40,828 bases of DNA from Gammaproteobacteria bacterium (GTDB lineage: Bacteria > Pseudomonadota > Gammaproteobacteria > Steroidobacterales > PWYM01), in NCBI GenBank assembly GCA_020832005.1, contig JAFIFN010000019.1, positions 1 to 40,828 on the forward strand, read 5' to 3'. Under the pieces are notes generated by a model. The model did no database searches. It was not told the origin of the DNA and was given only the letters and a program-made list of their open reading frames with translations. Below are positions 34,829 to 40,828 of this stretch, in pieces. Both the position numbers and the translations under genes were made by a program. Every line of letters starts with the position of its first letter. Positions within the stretch are counted from its first letter, which is position 1.

Positions 34829-34938
34829 AGCTTTAGCGCGGCCCACTCTTACCCAACGGGGTCGGCGCTTGTCCAGGCCACCCGGCGCGACTTAGTATCT
34901 CCTTGATAACCTGGCCCATTAGCAAGGAGTGCACCGCC

Positions 34939-36102
34939 ATGCCCGCACCAGCCCCGCACGCGATGCTGCCCGAAGTTGCCCACGACGAGATGGCGGCCCA
35001 GGACTTTGTCGCCACCCTGCGCGCGCACCTTGCTTCGCGCGTCGCACCGGGTGTCGCCCGGATCTACGAGCACCGCGCGCTTCCCCGGTTCCGCGCCGAA
35101 CACCAGCGCGATCCGGCCGATCGCCATGAGGTCCGTAGACTGATGAGCACCGATGGCTACTACCAGTTCTGGAGCGCGCTGCAGCGCCGCAGCCAGGAAA
35201 TGATGTGGGAATCGGTGATCGAGCCCGTCGAGCGCCGGCATGGCGAACTTGTCGAGCGGGCGCGGCGTCTGGCTGGCGAGACCGGCTGCGGCTCCCTGCG
35301 TCTCGACGAAACACTGGAGATCCCGCGCTACCATACGGCGGTGGACATTCACCTGCAGCCGGGCGGATACCACAGCGACTTCCGCGCCGACGATGTGGCC
35401 GCCGGTGCCATCTACGACACGGCGCTGCCGATCTACCTCGGTGGTGCGCTTGGTGCCAGGAATGACGCCCTGGGCCAGATTCTTGTGGGTTATCTGCGTG
35501 CCCGGTGGCCCGATATCAGGCCGCGGCGAATCCTCGACATGGGCTGTGCCATCGGCAACTGTACGCTACCTTGGGCCGAAGCCTTTCCGGATGCCGAGGT
35601 GCACGGTATCGACGTCGGCGCACCGGTGCTGCGCTACGCGCATGCACGGGCTTCGGCCCTCGGCATGCCGGTGCATTTCAGCCAGCAGAATGCCGAGGCC
35701 ACTGACTTCGCAGACGGCAGTTTTGATCTGGTGGTCTCGCATATCATGCTCCATGAGACCTCGGCCAAGGCATTGCCGCGCATCCTGGCAGAATCGCATC
35801 GCCTTCTCGCGCCCGGTGGTCTGATGTTGCACCTTGAGATTCCGCGGGGCGACACGCCGTTCGAGCAGTTCATGTTCGACTGGGAAACCTACAACAACAA
35901 TGAAACCTTCGCGGGCTACATGACCGGGCTGGACCTGCCGGCGCTTGCCTGTCGAGCCGGGTTTCAGACCGAGTATTGCCGCATCGAGCGCGGCGGCATG
36001 GACATGGAGACCGGTCAGAAGAACTACGGCGACCACGAGTTCACCTTCCCGATCCTGGTGGGTGAGAAACCGCAGGCCGTGTCTGCGAGTGCCCGCGCCT
36101 GA
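34939..36102 (+). CDS. Class I SAM-dependent methyltransferase 3 (divergent member of the same family)
   Basis: A 387-residue methyltransferase. Motif I is ILDMGCAIG from residue 198, followed by AEVHGIDVG and FDLVVSHIMLHETSAK. The N-terminal domain matches that of methyltransferases 1 and 2: LPEVAHDEM, ADRHEVRRLMSTDGYYQFWSALQRRS, HLQPGGY and AAGAIYDTALPIYLGG. The C-terminal half keeps FMFDWETYNNNETF and ends in ILVGEKP, but the YGRGGAWY stretch is replaced by YGDHEFTF, which may change substrate choice. The ATG at 34939 has AAGGAG 9 bases upstream; the TTG at 34903 is less likely. Its partner gene begins 29 bases downstream. Confidence 0.85.
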   Translation: MPAPAPHAMLPEVAHDEMAAQDFVATLRAHLASRVAPGVARIYEHRALPRFRAEHQRDPADRHEVRRLMSTDGYYQFWSALQRRSQEMMWESVIEPVERRHGELVERARRLAGETGCGSLRLDETLEIPRYHTAVDIHLQPGGYHSDFRADDVAAGAIYDTALPIYLGGALGARNDALGQILVGYLRARWPDIRPRRILDMGCAIGNCTLPWAEAFPDAEVHGIDVGAPVLRYAHARASALGMPVHFSQQNAEATDFADGSFDLVVSHIMLHETSAKALPRILAESHRLLAPGGLMLHLEIPRGDTPFEQFMFDWETYNNNETFAGYMTGLDLPALACRAGFQTEYCRIERGGMDMETGQKNYGDHEFTFPILVGEKPQAVSASARA

Positions 36103-36131
36103 CCGAAGCCTGCAGCACAGGGAGATCGCCG

Positions 36132-36518
36132 ATGTCCGACATGCCCAAGTCCGGCAATACCGCAGCGTTGCCTCGGGTCTCGAAAGGCAAGCGCCCGCAG
36201 TACTTTGCCGACCCAGCCACCGACAAGCTGCTGTCCATGGTGGTCACGCTGATGTCGGAGCTTTCGGTGACCCGGGATCGTCTCGACAGCGTGGAAAGGC
36301 TGCTCGCGCACCACGGGGTGCTCGACCAGTCGGAGGTCGAGGGCTATCGGCCCGATGCTGAGGCCGCCGCCGCACGCGAGCAACGCCGCGCAGCCGCGAC
36401 CGCTCGTATCTTCAGGATCCTCGACAACGAGCTGAATGAAACCCTGGGCCCCGACGCGCCACGCACCTATGAGGAACTTGCCCGCGAGTTCGCTGCGGAT
36501 CCGTCCGAGCGACGATGA
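36132..36518 (+). CDS. Small coiled-coil protein 2, paralogue of the 28466 protein
   Basis: A 128-residue cytoplasmic-type protein, no named family recognised. RPQYFADPATDKLLSMV at 21-37 and ELSVTRDRLDSVERLLAHHGVL (about 43-64) align directly with RPQFFDDPAMDRVWDVL and ELAVTRTRLNSLERVLAEHDCL of the protein at 28466-28777. The C-terminus is longer (about 20 residues, with NETLGPDAPRTYEELAREFA). GGGAG lies about 9 bases upstream of the ATG. It directly follows methyltransferase 3, as its paralogue follows methyltransferase 1. This repeated pairing is the main evidence for a functional link. Confidence 0.8.
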   Translation: MSDMPKSGNTAALPRVSKGKRPQYFADPATDKLLSMVVTLMSELSVTRDRLDSVERLLAHHGVLDQSEVEGYRPDAEAAAAREQRRAAATARIFRILDNELNETLGPDAPRTYEELAREFAADPSERR

Positions 36519-36569
36519 GATTGGATGTCGGCAAGGGAAATTGATTTTGCGACGACAGGGAAACTACTG

Positions 36570-36989
36570 ATGCGTTATTTGCATGCCATGGTCCGTGTTC
36601 GTGATCTAGATGCCTCGTTGCGTTTCTATCGCGACGGCCTGGGTCTGATCGAGACTCGACGCAATGACTTCCCGCAGGGCCGATTTACGCTTGTGTATCT
36701 CGCTGCGTCCGAGAATCCGGAGTCGGAAGTCGAGCTCACCTTCAACTACGACGATGAGGACTACGGCACTGCGCGCAATTTCGGCCATCTCGCCTTCGCG
36801 GTGGACGATATCTATGAAAAGTGCCGCCACATGATGGACATGGGATACACGATCTCGCGTCCGCCGCGCGACGGCAGAATGGCATTCGTGCGCTCGCCAG
36901 ACCTGATCTCGATCGAACTGTTGCAAAGAGGCGAGGCGCTGGCGTCGGCCGAACCATGGGCTTCTATGCCAAACACAGGCAGCTGGTAG
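36570..36989 (+). CDS. Glyoxalase I-like VOC-family protein
   Basis: From the ATG at 36570 the protein is 139 residues, the length of E. coli GloA (135). The start MRYLHAMVRVRDLDASLRFY matches GloA-type N-termini, and the four metal ligands are conserved at His5, Glu55, His73 (NFGHLAFAVDD) and Glu116 (SIELLQ). Glyoxalase I isomerises glutathione hemithioacetals of methylglyoxal; related VOC enzymes act on other substrates. An ATG 15 codons upstream (36525) is possible but adds a non-family tail; AGGGAAA lies before the chosen start. It is 51 bases downstream of small protein 2, so likely co-transcribed with methyltransferase 3. Given that context, a pathway-specific role is as likely as methylglyoxal detoxification. 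Confidence 0.82.
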   Translation: MRYLHAMVRVRDLDASLRFYRDGLGLIETRRNDFPQGRFTLVYLAASENPESEVELTFNYDDEDYGTARNFGHLAFAVDDIYEKCRHMMDMGYTISRPPRDGRMAFVRSPDLISIELLQRGEALASAEPWASMPNTGSW

Positions 36990-37179
36990 CGCCCCGCTGG
37001 AAGGCTGGTCGCTGTTGCGGCCGCTACAATCTCACCCCACCAGCGCGAGCTGAAACTCCCTGCGGTATAGTCGAGTACCGCGTTTCATGCGCATCTTGGA
37101 TGCCGCGTAAGATTCCAGGCCCGGACAGGAGGATGCCTGATGGCCTCGCTTATTGGTTTACGTTCGTTGTCCCTTTACA

Positions 37180-37221
37180 GCCTGGGTGTGTGCGCACTGA
37201 TCAGTGCGCACACACCCAGGC
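37180..37221. repeat. Perfect 42-bp palindrome with no loop
   Basis: The 21 bases 37180-37200 (GCCTGGGTGTGTGCGCACTG plus A) are exactly reverse-complementary to 37201-37221, with the centre at TGATCA. It lies inside the signal-peptide coding part of the disrupted gene. A perfect uninterrupted palindrome of this length is rare in a coding region and often marks a fold-back assembly or library artefact. Confidence 0.9.
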
Positions 37222-37232
37222 CCTCCCGTAAC

Positions 37233-37364
37233 GCCCCCAATTATAAACCCCGTGCCCCCCGGCAGCCCTCGCGCGACCTAACCCCCCACCGCCATTGCCT
37301 CCGGTCAGGCCCCCATTATTCAGCCCGGTGCCCCGGGGCAGCCGTCGCGCGAGCTCACCGCCGA
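37233..37364 (+). repeat. Imperfect tandem duplication with 76-bp offset
   Basis: Bases 37233-37288 match 37309-37364 at 43 of 56 positions without gaps. Seven of the 13 differences are C in the first copy against G in the second. The offset of 76 is not a multiple of three, so it shifts the frame by one. The first copy carries an in-frame TAA (37279-37281) when read in the frame of the downstream gene. Confidence 0.75.
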
Positions 37365-37383
37365 TGAGGCCATCCGCATTGCC

Positions 37384-39654
37384 GTGACGCGCTTCTCGCC
37401 CGCCGACGTGCGCTTCATGCAGGACATGATTCCGCATCATCACCAGGCGCTGGTGATGTCTCAGCTTGCGCCGGAGCGCACCAACCGGCCGGAACTGCTC
37501 GAAGCGGCCCGGCGCATCGAAGCCTCGCAGGCCGACGAGATCGAATTCATGAAGCAGTGGCTGACCGAACGGGGTCAGTCAGTGCCGGATCCCGCGGCAC
37601 ATGCAGCGATGCATGCCGATCACGGCATGGCTGGCATGGCCACACCGGCTCAGCTGGAAGAGTTGGCCGCCGCACGTGGCACGGACTTCGACCGGCTGTT
37701 TCTCACCCTGATGATCCGCCATCACGACGGCGCCGTGAAGATGGTCGAAGAACTGCTGCGGCAACCCGGTTCGGCCTTCGATCCGGTGCTCTTCGAGTTC
37801 ACCAGCAGCATCACCAACGACCAGATCGCCGAAATCGAGAAAATGAACGTGATGATGGTGAGCCTGTCATCTGATCCGCGCGCGGGCCTTGCCCCCGGCT
37901 TCGACGATGCCGGCGAGGCGATCTGGAACTTAAGACACGTGGCGCAGTTGCCGCGCCCCGTCGGCTTCTACGATCCGCAGAATCCCTCGGAGCTGCCGCC
38001 GAAGCGCGGCGATGCCGAGGATGGCACTGAGAAGGCCGCTGAGGAGGGCAAAGAGGAAAAGACGGCGGATCCGCAGGAACGCTTTCCAATGCTGAGTTTC
38101 TCCAACACCGACATGGCGTTCGCGGGCGATATTCTCGCAGCCGGCAGCTACCACGGATTCAACCTTTACCGACTCGGGGATAACGGTGTCCCGTACCTGC
38201 TCAGTTCCGTGGTCTGTCCCGGCGGACAGGGCGATCTGTCCATCGTCGGTGATCTGCTCATCATGTCCGTGGAAGAGCAGCGCGGACGACTCGACTGCGG
38301 GCTCGAAGGCATCGCGGAAGACGTGAGTGTCGAGCGCTTTCGCGGCCTGCGCATCTTCGACATCAGTGACCTCCAGCGCCCGGTGCAGGTGGGTGCGGTG
38401 CAGACCTGTCGCGGCTCGCATACTCACACGGTCGTCTCCGGGCCAGACGCCAACGGCCGAATCATCGTGTACAACTCCGGCACCGCCGGCATCCGCAAGG
38501 AAGAAGAACTGCCCGGCTGCATCGATGAACTGCCCGGCGATCAGCGCACCGCCCTGTTCCGGATCGATGTCATCGAGATTCCGGTGCACGCACCGTCTGA
38601 GGCGCGCATCGTCGATAGCCCGACCGTATTCGCCGACCCCGAATCAGGCGTGCTGGCAGGCCTGTGGCGTGGCGGCCGCCACGGTGACGACACCCAGGAA
38701 ACAAGCTCCACCGATCACTGCCACGACATCACCGTGTTTCCGGATCTGAATATCGCCGCCGGCGCCTGTTCCGGCAACGGCATCCTGTTCGACATTACTG
38801 ATCCGTTGCGACCCCAGCGCATCGACGCGGTTGTCGACACCGGATTCGCCTACTGGCACTCGGCCACGTTCAACAACGACGGCACCAAGGTGCTGTTCAC
38901 CGACGAATGGGGCGGCGGCATGCGGCCACGCTGCCGCGCCCACGATCCGATCACCTGGGGCGCCAACGCGATCTACGACATCGTCGACGGCAAGCTGGAG
39001 TTCCGCAGCCACTTCAAGATTCCCGCGCCGCAGACCGACCAGGAGAACTGCGTGGCACACAACGGCTCCATAGTGCCGGTGCCGGGTCGTGATCTGTTCG
39101 TACAGGCCTGGTATCTGGGCGGGATCACGGTGATCGACATCAACGATTCGGCCCATCCGACCGAGATCGCCTGGTTCGACCGCGGCCCGATCGATGCCGA
39201 GCACCTCGTGCTGGGCGGCTACTGGTCGGCGTATTTCTACGACGGGCGCATCTACGGCACCGAGATCGTGCGCGGGCTTGATGTCTTCGAGCTGTTGCCG
39301 AGCGAGTACCTGAGCGCCAGCGAGATCGCCGCCGCTGCCATTGCGCAACAGGGCGCGGCGTTCAATCCGCAGCAGCAGTTCCGCATCGATTGGCCTGCGG
39401 AGCCGGTCGTGGCACTGGCCTATCTTGACCAGTTGATGCGGGCAGGCGAGCTTCCGGAAGCACTGGCCGCGCAGCTGTCCACAGCACTGGAGGCTGCCGG
39501 GTCGAGGCTCGACGACGGCCGCAGCGACACCGATCTGTCTGCCAGTCTGCGATCGCTTGCGGGCGAGGTTCGCAATATTGCCGGCGATGCCAGCACCTCG
39601 AGGCGGATCGACGGACTGGCCGAAACGCTGCTGGGGCTTGCCAGTCGCCTGTGA
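37384..39654 (+). CDS. DUF305 and LVIVD-repeat beta-propeller protein (N-terminus disrupted)
   Basis: A 756-residue frame read from a GTG at 37384; the same frame is open back to 37282. Two DUF305-type four-helix units come first: DVRFMQDMIPHHHQALVMSQLA (about 8-29) and DFDRLFLTLMIRHHDGAVKMVEELL (about 102-126), with the metal-binding-like MxxHH patterns. A long LVIVD-repeat domain follows (about 235-640), with GDLSIVGDLLIMSVEE, LRIFDISDLQRPVQVG, SHTHTVV, HDITVFPDLNIAAGAC and GGITVIDINDSAHPTEIAWF. The acidic linker at 200-230 separates the two. Such fusions are secreted, and their function is unknown. No signal peptide is in frame; it is encoded out of frame at 37140. The stated start is therefore provisional. 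Confidence 0.8.
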   Translation: MTRFSPADVRFMQDMIPHHHQALVMSQLAPERTNRPELLEAARRIEASQADEIEFMKQWLTERGQSVPDPAAHAAMHADHGMAGMATPAQLEELAAARGTDFDRLFLTLMIRHHDGAVKMVEELLRQPGSAFDPVLFEFTSSITNDQIAEIEKMNVMMVSLSSDPRAGLAPGFDDAGEAIWNLRHVAQLPRPVGFYDPQNPSELPPKRGDAEDGTEKAAEEGKEEKTADPQERFPMLSFSNTDMAFAGDILAAGSYHGFNLYRLGDNGVPYLLSSVVCPGGQGDLSIVGDLLIMSVEEQRGRLDCGLEGIAEDVSVERFRGLRIFDISDLQRPVQVGAVQTCRGSHTHTVVSGPDANGRIIVYNSGTAGIRKEEELPGCIDELPGDQRTALFRIDVIEIPVHAPSEARIVDSPTVFADPESGVLAGLWRGGRHGDDTQETSSTDHCHDITVFPDLNIAAGACSGNGILFDITDPLRPQRIDAVVDTGFAYWHSATFNNDGTKVLFTDEWGGGMRPRCRAHDPITWGANAIYDIVDGKLEFRSHFKIPAPQTDQENCVAHNGSIVPVPGRDLFVQAWYLGGITVIDINDSAHPTEIAWFDRGPIDAEHLVLGGYWSAYFYDGRIYGTEIVRGLDVFELLPSEYLSASEIAAAAIAQQGAAFNPQQQFRIDWPAEPVVALAYLDQLMRAGELPEALAAQLSTALEAAGSRLDDGRSDTDLSASLRSLAGEVRNIAGDASTSRRIDGLAETLLGLASRL

Positions 39655-39670
39655 CCGACGGACGACTGGA

Positions 39671-39910
39671 TCAGCGATCGACGCACCGCACCAATCCTGG
39701 CGGCCGAGCTGGAGGTAGGTGACGCGGGGTGCGGATAGGACGTATAAGCGGCCATATTGTGAGGCGGCGAGGCAGGTTGCGCGGCGCAATAAAGCGATTT
39801 GGCGCGAGATCGGCCCCCTCGCGCGTCGTCCGGGCGATGACGCGCAGTCGGCCGCCGCATCGCCGGCAGTTCTCGATATCGATGGCAAAGGCTTCTACTG
39901 CATTTCGCGG
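39671..39910 (-). pseudogene. Remnant of an IS91-family-like transposase C-terminus
   Basis: Reading the minus strand, VEAFAIDIENCRRCGGRLRVIA (starting near 39898) matches the zinc-finger tail typical of IS91-type transposases (FxIDIExCxxCGGxLRVIA). After that the frame continues with basic low-complexity sequence to a TGA at 39671-39673. The rest of the transposase is absent: upstream lies an unrelated amidohydrolase end. No inverted or direct terminal repeats were found. This 308-base gap between genes holds nothing else I can support. Confidence 0.5.
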
Positions 39911-39962
39911 TCCGCCAGCCGGAAGGCAGGTCACACCCACTTGCCACAGCGACATCGCTGCA

Positions 39963-40828
39963 TCAGGGCGTGCGCATGCCGGTCGGTGAACTGGTCGAGT
40001 CCACCGGCAGCGCATCAAGCTGCGAGCGTGTTGCCAAATCATCCGGAAACAGCTCGGCATTCCACTCGAGGATATTGCGAGCTTCGTCCATCTGCCCAGC
40101 ATCCATCAATACCTGGCTGAACCGCACGAGATGGGATGGCTCGACCACCAGGCTGCCGTTATTCAACGGATCCGGATAGAGCTGGCGTGCTCCTTCCGTA
40201 CCGTTGTGCAGAACTTGCATGTAGACCGCCTGGTCGAGGTCGCGAGCAGACGCCATGGCCAATCGACGCGCATGAGCATCCTTGAGTTCTTGCAAGGCCT
40301 CCGTCGACATGTAGCGTCCCCTGGCGATCACGCCCGCGATCGTCCGGGTGTTTGCGATATCGTCGAGCGGATTGCGGTACAGCAGCACAAGATCCGCTGC
40401 GTATCCGGGCGCCACCCGGCCCCAGTCGTCAGCGCGATCAAAGTATTCGGCCGGGTTTGTCGTTGCCGTGCGCAGTGCCTCGGCCGGCGTCATCCCGGAA
40501 TCGACAAAGGCCTCAAGTTCAGCGTGGAGGCTGAGACCCGCGGGGAGGTAGGGGTTGGGGGTGTCCGTTCCGGCCAGGAACTTCACTCCGCGGCGGGCCA
40601 GCTCCTCGGTGATCACCCGACTCCGCGAGGCCCACGTCTCAAGGGCCTGGCGATTCGCGGGGGTCATTGTAGCAGCGCGGTTCTGGCGCAGCCGTTCCCA
40701 CCAAGCCCGGTGATACGCGGGAGTATGGGCCAAGTACGCCTCGCTCCCGAACAGCTCCTCGGCGGTCAGCGGATTGTTGACCAGCGTGGGACACTGGAAT
40801 GTGTCGGCCGCCACAAGGGCAGACGCGA
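39963..40828 (-). CDS. Amidohydrolase family protein, C-terminal part (N-terminus outside window)
   Basis: The frame is open to the window end, so the N-terminal part with the HxH metal site is missing; a GTG at 40814 is internal. The visible 288 codons show the end of the metal-dependent hydrolase barrel and the closing beta sandwich: VITEELARRGVKFLAGTDTPNPYL with the catalytic-site Asp, LHAELEAFVDSGMTPAEALRTATTNPAEYF, and GRVAPGYAADLVLLYRNPLDDIANTRTIAGVIARGRYMS. The C-terminal tail (about 90 residues) with FSQVLMDAGQMDEARNILEWNAELFPDD looks like a single helical repeat (TPR-like), an unusual addition. Substrate unknown. It is a different subgroup from the amidohydrolase at 17413. Confidence 0.85.
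   Translation of the reverse strand, partial: ASALVAADTFQCPTLVNNPLTAEELFGSEAYLAHTPAYHRAWWERLRQNRAATMTPANRQALETWASRSRVITEELARRGVKFLAGTDTPNPYLPAGLSLHAELEAFVDSGMTPAEALRTATTNPAEYFDRADDWGRVAPGYAADLVLLYRNPLDDIANTRTIAGVIARGRYMSTEALQELKDAHARRLAMASARDLDQAVYMQVLHNGTEGARQLYPDPLNNGSLVVEPSHLVRFSQVLMDAGQMDEARNILEWNAELFPDDLATRSQLDALPVDSTSSPTGMRTP

Larger units (their letters stand above)
37140..37367 (+). pseudogene. Out-of-frame signal-peptide start of the DUF305-LVIVD gene
   Basis: The ATG at 37140 has a near-perfect ribosome binding site (AGGAGG, 37127-37132, 7 bases away) and opens a signal-peptide-like sequence MASLIGLRSLSLYSLGVCALISA. After about 30 codons the frame enters a proline-rich stretch NAPNYKPRAPRQPSRDL that mirrors QAPIIQPGAPGQPSREL of the following gene, then runs out of frame to a stop at 37367. 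Removing the 76-base offset between the two copies (37233 versus 37309) would fuse this start in frame to the large downstream gene. So this is probably the true beginning of that gene, separated by a +1 shift. The 150 bases upstream contain possible -10 hexamers (TACAAT 37025-37030, TATAGT 37066-37071) without clear -35 partners. Confidence 0.65.

Noticed and set aside
38644..39888. 414-codon minus-strand frame opposite the DUF305-LVIVD gene
   Set aside because: Antisense to clear LVIVD repeats, no domain pattern.

Overview
The window is GC-rich, densely coded DNA from a free-living aerobic proteobacterium. A gammaproteobacterium is most likely: the MsrA, the GloA-like glyoxalase and the NhaR-like LysR regulator resemble gammaproteobacterial forms. 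Two sphingomonad-style TonB-dependent receptors and a membrane LytTR regulator point to an oligotrophic or marine lineage. This placement is an inference from protein character, not a phylogeny. I saw no tRNA, rRNA or CRISPR array.

Region 1 (1-11.6 kb) is housekeeping-like. It holds a thioester-containing alpha-2-macroglobulin lipoprotein (cut by the window start), heme O synthase, and a tightly packed cytochrome c oxidase operon. Subunit II of that oxidase carries two fused cytochrome c domains, and there are two subunit III-type proteins. An ATP/ADP-translocase-like MFS protein follows.

Region 2 (11.6-18.8 kb) is mixed. It has two toxin-antitoxin-like pairs (XRE regulator with AbiEii-type nucleotidyltransferase; AbrB-like antitoxin with PIN toxin), a secreted M14 metallopeptidase, MsrA and a secreted amidohydrolase. 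The promoter of the XRE pair is flanked by a perfect 11-bp inverted repeat.

Region 3 (18.8-24.7 kb) is a receptor operon on the minus strand: TonB-dependent receptor, Tat-exported amine-oxidase-type flavoprotein, and a secreted formylglycine-generating-enzyme-like protein that lacks the catalytic cysteines. A membrane-bound LytTR regulator is divergent. The shared intergenic region has three 9-bp direct repeats at an exact 20-bp period, a typical LytTR operator layout.

Region 4 (24.7-37 kb) is the most unusual part. A LysR regulator is divergent from a translationally coupled operon encoding methyltransferase 1, a small coiled-coil protein and methyltransferase 2. Next come a second TonB-dependent receptor, a second Tat-type flavoprotein (fumarate reductase/KstD-like), a conserved unknown membrane-anchored protein, a third methyltransferase of the same family, a second copy of the small protein and a glyoxalase-I-like enzyme. 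The recurring methyltransferase plus small-partner module beside receptor and flavoprotein genes looks like an uncharacterised uptake and modification system; its substrate cannot be read from the sequence.

Region 5 (37-40.8 kb) holds a DUF305-LVIVD protein whose signal-peptide end is out of frame. A perfect 42-bp palindrome and an imperfect 76-bp-offset duplication lie at the break; this is either a real lesion or an assembly artefact. An IS91-like transposase C-terminal remnant and a truncated amidohydrolase end the window.
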